This document shows positions 1-5,894 of a stretch of DNA of 8,782 nucleotides, one piece after another. Source of the DNA: Saprospiraceae bacterium (GTDB taxonomy: Bacteria > Bacteroidota > Bacteroidia > Chitinophagales > Saprospiraceae); contig JABWAJ010000210.1 of NCBI GenBank assembly GCA_013361075.1, positions 1 through 8,782 of the forward strand. The letters run 5' to 3'. Position numbers and translations under genes: made by a program. Under the pieces are notes generated by a model. That model was not told where the DNA came from and ran no database searches. It saw only the letters and a list, made by a program, of their open reading frames with translations. The first letter of the stretch is position 1, and the number at the start of each line of letters is the position of its first letter.

Positions 1-1
1 C

Positions 2-121
2 GGTCACTACGAAAGTGAACAATACACAATCGAGTTAATTTATGAAATAATTTCTCAAAAATTTTCTACTTTTGCGCTTCATTGTGCGAAAACCAACACC
101 AACCCGGTTCTATATCTTTGA
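2..121 (+). CDS. Nif3-like dinuclear metal-centre protein, C-terminal end (5' part outside window)
   Basis: The frame is open from the window edge to a TGA at 119-121 and gives 39 residues beginning GHYESEQYTIELIYEI and ending NTNPVLYL. GHxxSE followed by an amphipathic helix and a closing T-N-P-(I/V)-x-Y-L is the typical end of Nif3/YqfO-family proteins (also called GTP cyclohydrolase 1 type 2/Nif3). In that family the His and Glu of GHxxSE bind the two-metal centre of the hexamer. The cellular role of the family is poorly defined. The next gene starts 70 nt downstream on the same strand and encodes a CT398-like zinc-ribbon protein; this pair is a recurrent neighbourhood in Bacteroidota, so co-transcription is likely. 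The fragment is short, so the call rests on the motif, the ending and the neighbour. Everything upstream is outside the window. Confidence 0.8.
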   Translation, partial: GHYESEQYTIELIYEIISQKFSTFALHCAKTNTNPVLYL

Positions 122-191
122 TTTGCAGGCGCTAAGCCCTTGGTTTGGCACCAAAAATTTCATAAGCATCCAGTCAAATATAGCATAACAC

Positions 192-947
192 ATGTCAGCA
201 GTAACTCAGGAATTAACGGTGGAAGAAAAACTCCGCCAACTTTATTATCTGCAACGAATTGATTCTCAGATTGATGAAATCCAAATCATGAAAGGCGAAC
301 TGCCGATGGAGGTCAGCGATCTGGAAGATGAAATCGCCGGGTTGCAAACCCGCATCGACCGTCTGCAAAGCGTTGTTACAGAAATGGAAAGCGATCTGTC
401 GAAGTTTCACGCACAGATCAAAGAAGCGGAAATGCTCATCCAGCGCTACCAGGCACAGTTAGACAATGTAAAAAACAACCGCGAGTTCGAGGCTCTGACC
501 AAAGAATTGGAAATGCAGCGCCTTGATATTCAGTTGAAAGAGAAAAAGATCCGCAGCGGCGAGATTGAACTCGACAACAAAAGAGATACGCTGAAAGCAA
601 CCGAGGAACGCATTGAAAAGAAGAAAAAAGAACTAGACGCCAAAAAGGTTGAGCTGAACCAGATCATCGAAAAAACGGATCAGGAAGAAAAAACCCTGCG
701 CACTCAGTCTATGGCTGCCCGTGAGCATGTGGAAGAGCGCCTTATCCGTGCGTATGACAAAGTTCGCACTTCCTACCGCAATGGTCTTGCCGTAGTTACC
801 GTTGAGCGGAATTCCTGCGGCGGGTGTTTTAATAAAATTCCGCCACAGCTCCAGTTGGAAATTGCCCAACACAGAAAAATCATTGCCTGCGAACACTGCG
901 GCAGGATTTTGGTGGACAGCTTCATACTCGGAACTGACGGGGAATAA
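192..947 (+). CDS. Coiled-coil protein with C-terminal C4 zinc ribbon (CT398/HP0958-like, DUF164 family)
   Basis: The 251-residue soluble protein has no signal peptide. Residues about 10-190 form a long, highly charged Glu/Lys-rich coiled coil in two arms, with the family's turn motif VKNNREFEAL at 93-102. Residues 205-245 are a zinc ribbon with two CxxC knuckles (C209/C212 and C233/C236), all four ligands intact. Length and architecture match the CT398/HP0958 family (zf-RING_7 at the C-terminus). Helicobacter HP0958 binds RpoN and flaA mRNA, but homologues are widespread in bacteria without flagella, where the role is unknown; a nucleic-acid or protein scaffold is the cautious reading. The ATG at 192 follows an A-rich leader (ATAGCATAACAC) without a Shine-Dalgarno sequence, as usual in Bacteroidota. 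The gene probably shares a transcript with the Nif3-like gene 70 nt upstream. Confidence 0.93.
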   Translation: MSAVTQELTVEEKLRQLYYLQRIDSQIDEIQIMKGELPMEVSDLEDEIAGLQTRIDRLQSVVTEMESDLSKFHAQIKEAEMLIQRYQAQLDNVKNNREFEALTKELEMQRLDIQLKEKKIRSGEIELDNKRDTLKATEERIEKKKKELDAKKVELNQIIEKTDQEEKTLRTQSMAAREHVEERLIRAYDKVRTSYRNGLAVVTVERNSCGGCFNKIPPQLQLEIAQHRKIIACEHCGRILVDSFILGTDGE

Positions 948-960
948 TTCCCGGGAAGTT

Positions 961-1058
961 GGCAAAGTGCAAGGGGCAAAAGGCAAAGAGCAATAATTCG
1001 AAAGTTTTATCGTAGTTAACTTGCCTGTTTGCCCCTTGCCTTTTGCTTATTGGGAATT
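961..1058. repeat. GGCAAA-rich imperfect inverted repeat between two genes
   Basis: The left arm consists of degenerate GGCAAA/GGGCAAA units (GGCAAAGTGCAAGGGGCAAA, then AGGCAAAGAGCAATAA). The right arm reads the same units on the other strand (TTGCCTGTTTGCCCCTTGCC, then TTTTGCTTATTGGGAATTTG). The best pairing is 969-986 with 1021-1039, about 18 bp with one bulged base, around a loop of about 34 nt (987-1020). It lies just after the zinc-ribbon gene, so in RNA it could fold into a long hairpin that slows transcription or protects the 3' end. There is no U-tract after the stem, so it is not a classical terminator. The tandem degenerate units suggest a dispersed intergenic repeat. In-frame translation through the right arm gives an unnatural peptide, which argues against placing the next gene's start here. 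Confidence 0.7.
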
Positions 1059-1134
1059 TGCCCTTTGTCATTTATTGATACTGTACACTTTGACTTTAAT
1101 CAAACACAACATCATCCCACGAATTTGTACTCCG

Positions 1135-2613
1135 ATGCTTGCCATCGGGTGCTTTTTGTGCCTGTTCCATGCACCGGGTGCAGTGTTTGCCAACCGTTTT
1201 GAATACACCATCCAGGCCAAAGAAGCCTACCGCAAAGCAACCAGTCTCCGGCTTTTCGAAGCAAACAACGCCCTGGCGCAAATGCGCAGCCAGGATCCCG
1301 GCAACCTGATCATTTACCACGTTGAAGATTATATCGATTTTTTTCAGATCTACCTCAGCGACGATGAAGCCCTGTATGAACGCTTGAAAAAAAAGCGGGA
1401 TACCCGCCTTGAAATCGTGGCCCGGGGCGACAAGCGTTCGCCATACTACCTTTATGTGCAAGCGGATATTCGCCTGCATTGGGCCTTGCTCCGCCTGCGA
1501 TTTGGAGAATACATCGCCGCTTTTAATGAAGTTAACAAAGCGCATAAATTGCTGCAAAAGAACCGGGAATTGTTCCCCGGCTTTATGCCCAATCTGAAAG
1601 ACCTCGGCATTTTGCACGCTATGATTGGTACCATTCCGGACAATTACCAGTGGGGTGTCAAGTTACTCAGCAGCCTGAAAGGCAGCATTGCCGAGGGCAA
1701 AAAAGAACTGGAAGCGGTAATGGCTTATGCCAAAACCAACGACTTTCTGTTTGAAGAAGAAACCATTGCGTTGTATTCGTTTCTCCTGCTCCACTTAGAC
1801 AATGACAAAGAAAGCGCCTGGAATGTGATCCGTTCCGGCAAATTGCGTCCCCAATCCAACCCACTCCACTGTTTCGTGATTGCCAACATCGCCATGCGGG
1901 CAGGGTACAACGATGCAGCCATCAGGGTACTGGAACAGCGCCCCCGGGGCCGCACCATACAAGCATTCCCTTACCTCGATTACATGCAGGGGCTGGCTAA
2001 ATTGCGTCGCTTAGATGGTAATGCAGGGCTGCATTTTCAGAAATACCTCAATGCCTACAAAGGCAAGTTTTTCATTCGCGAAAGCTACCAGAAATTAGCC
2101 TGGTGTGAATTGCTGCAAAACCGACCCGACGGTTACTCCAAATTTATGAAATTATGCTCCGAAAAAGGGTCAGACATTGCAGGCGGCGACAAAAGTGCAC
2201 TTCGGGAAGCCTCAGCAGGCAAAGCGCCAAATGTACTGCTGCTCAAAGCCCGGCTACTGTTTGACGGCGGATATTACCAAAAAGCGCTCGACCTGCTCCG
2301 GGGCAGAAATGCAAATTTATTTCCCGAAAAACGGGAACGCCTTGAGTTCACTTACCGCATGGGGCGCATTCTGCATGGTCTCGAAAAACATCCAGAAGCC
2401 CTTGCTTATTACCAACGAACCATCACAGAAGGGCGAACCGATCCTTCCTTTTTTGCCTGCAATGCTGCCCTCCAGATCGGCCTGATCTTTGAAGCGCGCC
2501 AGGACTATGTCAAAGCCAAAAAGTATTTCCAGCTCTGCCTGAGCCTCCACCCTGACGAACACGAAACAGCGCTCCACCAACAGGCGAAAGCGGGGTTGGG
2601 GCGGATGAGGTAG
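1135..2613 (+). CDS. Exported tetratricopeptide-repeat-type protein
   Basis: From the ATG at 1135 the protein has 492 residues. The start LAIGCFLCLFHAPGAVFA followed by NR looks like a signal peptide cleaved after AVFA, so the mature protein is probably periplasmic or surface-attached. The rest is almost entirely helical. The clearest TPR-like helix pairs are at about 364-476: GYYQKALDLL, then EKHPEALAYYQRTI, then QDYVKAKKYFQLCLSLHP, each with the small/aromatic spacing of TPR motifs. The N-terminal half (YRKATSLRLFEANNAL) has the same flavour but is diverged. No catalytic motif is visible, so a scaffolding role is the default. The frame stays open upstream to 1021. A TTG at 1090 would add 15 residues including K, H and R, giving a more conventional charged signal-peptide n-region; the TTG at 1021 would translate the GGCAAA repeat and is unlikely. 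The start is therefore uncertain, the stop secure. Confidence 0.85.
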   Translation: MLAIGCFLCLFHAPGAVFANRFEYTIQAKEAYRKATSLRLFEANNALAQMRSQDPGNLIIYHVEDYIDFFQIYLSDDEALYERLKKKRDTRLEIVARGDKRSPYYLYVQADIRLHWALLRLRFGEYIAAFNEVNKAHKLLQKNRELFPGFMPNLKDLGILHAMIGTIPDNYQWGVKLLSSLKGSIAEGKKELEAVMAYAKTNDFLFEEETIALYSFLLLHLDNDKESAWNVIRSGKLRPQSNPLHCFVIANIAMRAGYNDAAIRVLEQRPRGRTIQAFPYLDYMQGLAKLRRLDGNAGLHFQKYLNAYKGKFFIRESYQKLAWCELLQNRPDGYSKFMKLCSEKGSDIAGGDKSALREASAGKAPNVLLLKARLLFDGGYYQKALDLLRGRNANLFPEKRERLEFTYRMGRILHGLEKHPEALAYYQRTITEGRTDPSFFACNAALQIGLIFEARQDYVKAKKYFQLCLSLHPDEHETALHQQAKAGLGRMR

Positions 2614-2702
2614 GGGCTACTGCTTGTCAAAAGCCAGCCTGGGACAGTCCCTGTTGGGCATTGTCAATTTTTTTGCCGGGAACTGGCATGGGATGAATTC
2701 CT

Positions 2703-2710
2703 TACATTTG
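2703..2710 (+). promoter_or_regulatory. Candidate Bacteroidota -7 element (TACATTTG)
   Basis: TACATTTG is a perfect TAnnTTTG match in the 146-bp gap between the TPR gene and the membrane-protein gene. It would start transcription near 2717 and leave a leader of about 43 nt with an A-rich stretch (CTACAAAACGGAAAACGAAC) before the ATG at 2760. The nearest upstream TTTG is 27 nt away, longer than the usual 17-23, so the -33 half is not convincing. The motif is short and could arise by chance. Confidence 0.35.
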
Positions 2711-2759
2711 CAACCATTGGCAACCTGAGCGCACCAACGCTACAAAACGGAAAACGAAC

Positions 2760-3383
2760 ATGAATGCCATCATCCTCTGGATCGTCATTATTGGAATATT
2801 AACGGGGCTGTTTTTCCTGGCCCGGTTGTACATTGTCAAATATTTCGATTCGAGAAAAGGTCGCTTTGATGCAGATAAAAGTAATTTTATCACCTCCATT
2901 GGCATTGGCGCTATCCTGACGGCGTTTTTTGTGATCAACCCCAACATGGTTTTGCAACTGATTAATGTTGTAATTGAGTGTTTCAATAAAACCCTGAGTA
3001 CCCAGCTTTCACCTTTAGACTACCAACCCGGCCTTGCCGACATCATCGCATTTTCCATCCTATGTTCGACGATTTTTGGATTGATTTTTGTCTCCTACAG
3101 GCACCGAAATCAGTTACACCAACAGCATTTGGCAGAACTAAGCGCTCAAGCTGAAGAAGAAACGATCATCAGGTTCCCAGAAAGCCGCTATTACGAAAGT
3201 CCGCACTTGCACGAGCGCATTTTGGAATTGTTCGAACTGAAATACAAAAAAAACGGACTAAAAATGTCCGAAACCAAACAACCCGGTGAGGACAAATTCA
3301 TTTATGGTTGGTATCGTGATGACTTCCATACTTATTTTGAAATGGCCTATTGCGAAAGCAGCCGGGGAGCTGATCAATGTTGA
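2760..3383 (+). CDS. Three-helix membrane protein with cytosolic tail, probably frameshifted near its end
   Basis: I do not recognise a family. The 207-residue product has membrane segments at about 4-25 (IILWIVIIGILTGLFFLARL), 44-60 and 92-113 (ADIIAFSILCSTIFGLIFVS), followed by a charged, mostly helical tail from about 114 that includes SPHLHERILELFELKY and IYGWYRDDFHTYFEMAY. The last ten residues, CESSRGADQC, do not continue this pattern. If one T of the pair at 3350-3351 is removed, the frame continues as FEMAYAKAAGELINVDWSIV and stops at 3447, ten bases before the next gene, giving a natural 228-residue protein. The annotated frame is therefore probably a truncation by a one-base insertion or a sequencing error. 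The A-rich leader before the ATG at 2760 supports the start. With repaired spacing it would form an operon with the acyltransferase gene. Function unknown. Confidence 0.8.
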   Translation: MNAIILWIVIIGILTGLFFLARLYIVKYFDSRKGRFDADKSNFITSIGIGAILTAFFVINPNMVLQLINVVIECFNKTLSTQLSPLDYQPGLADIIAFSILCSTIFGLIFVSYRHRNQLHQQHLAELSAQAEEETIIRFPESRYYESPHLHERILELFELKYKKNGLKMSETKQPGEDKFIYGWYRDDFHTYFEMAYCESSRGADQC

Positions 3384-3447
3384 TTGGTCAATTGTTAAAG
3401 AAACGATTGCGTCAGAAGTAAAAAATTATACGAATAATTCTTCCTGA
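3352..3447 (+). other. Out-of-frame continuation of the upstream membrane-protein gene
   Basis: Read from GCG at 3352, this segment encodes 31 residues (AKAAGELINVDWSIVKETIA, then SEVKNYTNNSS) and ends in TGA at 3445-3447. It has no start of its own that would make sense, but joins naturally to the helix ending FEMAY in the preceding frame. Its stop lies 10 nt before the ATG at 3458, a normal operon spacing. It is best read as the original 3' end of the 2760 gene, displaced by one base. Confidence 0.65.
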
Positions 3448-3457
3448 TATCGATTCC

Positions 3458-4636
3458 ATGAACCGCATCCAATCCATTGACCTTTTTCGCGGCTTCACCA
3501 TCTTCATGATGGTTTTTGTCAACGACTTAGCCGGGGTGGCGAACATCCCCGACTGGATGAAGCACAAGCCCGCCGACGCAAACGCCATGACCTTTGTGGA
3601 TGTAGTGTTTCCTGCATTTTTGTTCATCGTGGGCATGTCCATTCCGTTGGCCATCCGGGCCAGGGAAGCGAGAGGCGATTCGTTTTGGGGCGTGTTGCAG
3701 CACATCGCCATCCGCACAGCCGGCTTGCTACTACTCGGTGTTTTTTTGGTGAATTCGGAAGAAATGAACGCCGCGGCAACCTTGTTGCCTGCCCGTCTTT
3801 GGAATATCCTGTTGTTTTTTGCCGCCTTATTGATCTGGGCACAGTATCCGGCCGCCGAAGGCCGCAAAAACTACCTGTGGCGGGCCATCCGGGTGGCGGG
3901 CGTTGCCTTGCTTTTCCTGCTTTGGTGGACGTATCGCAAAGGTGAACCGGGAGCATTCACCGGCATGACGACCAGTTGGTGGGGGATCCTCGGGCTGATC
4001 GGCTGGGCGTATCTGCTGGCAACGATGGTTTACCTGCTGCTGCGGGAAAACGCAATCGGCCTCCTTGGAACCATGGCAGGATTTGTGGCCATTGCAATTT
4101 TACTTAAGACGGAAGGGCTGGAACTTCCGGGTTTACTGGCGTGGCTAAAAGGCACCTCCGGGCATTTCATCCATGCATCCATTGCACTGGCAGGTATGTC
4201 ACTGGCTTGCCTGTTCGCCGATAAAAACCTTGCCCAAACGCCCGCTTACCGCATTGGTTGGATGGTGGTGACCGGGTTGCTGCTCTTTGTCGCCGGTTTT
4301 TGGCTTCGACCTTTTTACGGGATTTCCAAAATATACGCCACACCAACCTGGGCGCTCTACTCGGCTGCGATCTGCTGTGAAATGTTTGCGCTGATTTATT
4401 GGCTCATCGACGTCAAAAACATTCGAAACCGGGCTCAGCTTTTGGAACCTGCCGGTAAAAACCCATTACTCGTATATCTTTTGCCATTCTTTTTTTACCC
4501 GCTGATGGGGGAAGCCTGGCTACCGGAGGCTTTCTATTCCGGCGCTTTGGGCTTTGCAAAAGCAGTTGCCTTTGCCGTGGTTATCCTATGGATTGGATCG
4601 TGGCTGACAAAGCGGGGGTTGCGCTTGCAGTTGTAG
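3458..4636 (+). CDS. Multi-pass membrane acyltransferase of the DUF5009 / heparan-alpha-glucosaminide N-acetyltransferase-like family
   Basis: The 392-residue protein has about 11-12 predicted membrane segments across its whole length and no signal peptide. Two hallmarks are near the N-terminus: SIDLFRGFTIFMMVFVND at 6-23 and FVDVVFPAFLFIVGMS at 46-61. They match the first two helices of DUF5009 proteins, which are related to eukaryotic HGSNAT and bacterial YeiB/NagX-like proteins. HGSNAT moves an acetyl group from cytosolic acetyl-CoA across the membrane to a glucosamine residue; the bacterial homologues are thought to acylate sugars or glycans at the envelope, but the substrate here cannot be read from sequence. 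Length fits the family. It starts 10 nt after the frame-corrected end of the preceding gene, suggesting co-transcription. Its stop lies only 3 nt from the convergent gene's stop, with no obvious terminator between them. Confidence 0.88.
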   Translation: MNRIQSIDLFRGFTIFMMVFVNDLAGVANIPDWMKHKPADANAMTFVDVVFPAFLFIVGMSIPLAIRAREARGDSFWGVLQHIAIRTAGLLLLGVFLVNSEEMNAAATLLPARLWNILLFFAALLIWAQYPAAEGRKNYLWRAIRVAGVALLFLLWWTYRKGEPGAFTGMTTSWWGILGLIGWAYLLATMVYLLLRENAIGLLGTMAGFVAIAILLKTEGLELPGLLAWLKGTSGHFIHASIALAGMSLACLFADKNLAQTPAYRIGWMVVTGLLLFVAGFWLRPFYGISKIYATPTWALYSAAICCEMFALIYWLIDVKNIRNRAQLLEPAGKNPLLVYLLPFFFYPLMGEAWLPEAFYSGALGFAKAVAFAVVILWIGSWLTKRGLRLQL

Positions 4637-4639
4637 GAA

Positions 4640-4951
4640 TTAGCTCAGTGCTTCTTCCAAAAGAGCCATTTCCTCCGGGGTTTTCCCTGCAGCTTTTAGT
4701 TTTTCCAATAAGGCGGCAGCCATTTCGGCTTTCATTTTTGGATATTGGGCAGCCAGGTCGTCTTCGGCTTTCCGGCGGGCTTTGTTTTCCAGCTGGTTGA
4801 GAAATTCCTGTTTTTCTATTTTGTAGTCAGCAGCGGCATTCAGGTCGGCGGCAGCAGCATCCCGCAAAGCTTCTGCTGCTTCAACGGCAGCGGCCATTAC
4901 ATTTTGCAGAGTAGCTGCGTAGGTTTCAAAGTTGAGCAATGGATCAATCAT
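4640..4951 (-). CDS. Small Ala/Glu-rich helical protein, second gene of a two-gene unit
   Basis: This 103-residue protein has no recognised family. About a third of its residues are alanine, with many Glu, Lys and Leu, and it should be one long helical or coiled-coil rod (about 10-80). It ends in a short helix-turn-helix-like segment, ALLEKLKAAGKTPEEMALLE (about 80-99). That ending has the same pattern (LL-x2-3-G-x-x-x-x-E-(I/M)-A-x-L) as residues 90-104 of the protein encoded just upstream, suggesting that the pair share an oligomerisation or docking element. The gene starts 36 nt after the stop of that upstream gene on the same strand, so they very probably form one transcript. There are no membrane segments, signal peptide or cysteines. 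The stop faces the acyltransferase gene's stop at 3 nt. The composition bias is real coding evidence, but function is unknown. Confidence 0.75.
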   Translation of the reverse strand: MIDPLLNFETYAATLQNVMAAAVEAAEALRDAAAADLNAAADYKIEKQEFLNQLENKARRKAEDDLAAQYPKMKAEMAAALLEKLKAAGKTPEEMALLEEALS

Positions 4952-4987
4952 AAACCGGGCGATGCATCCGGCAAGCAGCCGAATCGT

Positions 4988-5692
4988 TCAGGAATTATAA
5001 ATAACCACCGAAGTGGCTTCTATGCGGTACCGGTATCCGGGTGCCTTATCGGCAATGGCGCGCCTGCCAATAAAATTCAGCACCTCGTCGCGATCAGCCA
5101 ACGGGATTTTGGTGTGCGATTCCCATTGAGCTTCAGCCGGCACATCAATAAACACAAGTGTTGAACCTGAGCCGAATTCGTACCAAAAGCGGCAAATGGT
5201 GCTGTCCATCTGAAAAACAACATAGCCGCCCCGCCCCTGATCTTCGTAGGTAACACGTGCATAAGAGGTATTCATTTTATGCCATTTTACTTTAGGTTCG
5301 AGGAATAAGAATTTTTTAGTTCGGGGCTCTATATGCCCAAACCGCATCGCCATCTCCAGTACTTCAGCCTCGGGCATCCGGAGCAGGTCCGCTATTTCAT
5401 TGAGCGGTTGGCCCGTGTGCAATAATTTGGCGGCGAGGTCCCGGTTGATTCGTTCGTGCAGGTCTTTTTCAATTCTGTCCCAGTGCCCGCGAAAAAAAGC
5501 AGCATATAGCGTTGCTTCGTTTTGGGTTGTTTCGAGCAGGTCCTGCCGGGCTGATTCGAGGGCTGCCGCAGCTTCGTCGCGCGTTTTTTGAGCAACCGTT
5601 ACTACCTCCGCAGCCGCTTTGGCATTGTCGTCCAGCATTTTTTGCATGGCCTGCCGGATTTCGTCGGCATGGGAAGACTCGGGTGGTTGCAT
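4988..5692 (-). CDS. Coiled-coil / helix-turn-helix-like protein with beta-rich C-terminal half
   Basis: From the ATG at 5692 the product has 234 residues. An ATG at 5797 is in frame, but the extra 35 residues are Cys/Arg/His-rich and unlike the rest, so the shorter start is preferred. Residues about 10-85 are an Ala/Glu/Gln-rich coiled coil. Residues 86-118 (LAAKLLHTGQPLNEIADLLR, then MPEAEVLEMAMRFG) look like a helix-turn-helix of the sort found at the C-termini of Rpn-type PD-(D/E)XK proteins (LL-x-x-G-x-s-x-x-E-I-A). Residues 119-234 alternate hydrophobic and polar positions and contain many aromatics (YVVFQMDSTICRFWYEFG), suggesting a compact beta domain. No nuclease catalytic motif is visible and there is no signal peptide. 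It heads a two-gene unit with the 4951-4640 gene and is divergent from the pseudokinase gene. I do not recognise the family. Confidence 0.8.
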   Translation of the reverse strand: MQPPESSHADEIRQAMQKMLDDNAKAAAEVVTVAQKTRDEAAAALESARQDLLETTQNEATLYAAFFRGHWDRIEKDLHERINRDLAAKLLHTGQPLNEIADLLRMPEAEVLEMAMRFGHIEPRTKKFLFLEPKVKWHKMNTSYARVTYEDQGRGGYVVFQMDSTICRFWYEFGSGSTLVFIDVPAEAQWESHTKIPLADRDEVLNFIGRRAIADKAPGYRYRIEATSVVIYNS

Positions 5693-5720
5693 GGCCCAGA
5701 TTGGTTTTACATATCGGAGA

Positions 5721-5753
5721 CAAAGATGCACAATTCGACAGACCGCACGGCAA
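5721..5753 (-). promoter_or_regulatory. Weak candidate promoter for the minus-strand two-gene unit
   Basis: On the minus strand, TTG (5753-5751) is followed after 22 nt by CATCTTTG (5728-5721), one mismatch from the Bacteroidota -7 consensus TAnnTTTG. Transcription would start about 20-25 nt before the ATG at 5692, which fits that start better than the upstream one at 5797. The motif is short and imperfect, so this is tentative. Confidence 0.25.
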
Positions 5754-5825
5754 TAAAGCGCGTGTTTTGTTTTTTGGAGGTGGCTAAAGGGAATCACTCA
5801 TCGGGGAGGGCTATAATTTATTAAG

Positions 5826-5839
5826 AATTAATATTAATT
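5826..5839. promoter_or_regulatory. Perfect 14-bp AT-only palindrome upstream of the pseudokinase gene
   Basis: AATTAATATTAATT is an exact inverted repeat lying 55 bp before the ATG at 5895, in the divergent intergenic region. It could be an operator for a dimeric regulator, but it is made only of A and T in an AT-rich stretch, so chance is a serious alternative. No TAnnTTTG promoter is evident between it and the start. Confidence 0.25.
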
Positions 5840-5894
5840 GCGCAGAGCATAAAAAAAGTGCCATCAGAAGATATTGACCATGAAATAATTACGT

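Noticed and set aside
113..120. TATCTTTG, a perfect TAnnTTTG -7 motif upstream of the zinc-ribbon gene.
   Set aside because: It lies in the last codons of the Nif3-like gene (Tyr-Leu-stop), has no TTG/TTTG at suitable distance upstream, and the two genes are probably co-transcribed. A second match at 67-74 (TACTTTTG) is also inside the coding end.
1096..1617. A 173-codon open frame on the minus strand.
   Set aside because: It lies opposite the TPR-type gene, whose protein has a signal peptide and regular helical repeats; the antisense translation shows no domain and is a shadow.
3412..3867. A 151-codon open frame on the minus strand opposite the acyltransferase gene.
   Set aside because: The plus-strand protein carries clear family motifs in the same DNA; the antisense product is Lys/Ser/Asn-rich without recognisable structure.
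4637..4660. GGAATTAGCTCAGTGC resembles the D-arm (box A) of a tRNA.
   Set aside because: There is no matching T-arm (GTTCGAATC-like) at the expected distance, no acceptor-stem pairing, and the segment is the 3' end of a coding sequence on the minus strand.
5693..5797. An N-terminal extension of 35 codons for the minus-strand coiled-coil gene, from an ATG at 5797.
   Set aside because: The extra residues are rich in Cys, His and Arg, unlike the Ala/Glu-rich body, and this stretch overlaps the likely promoter region.
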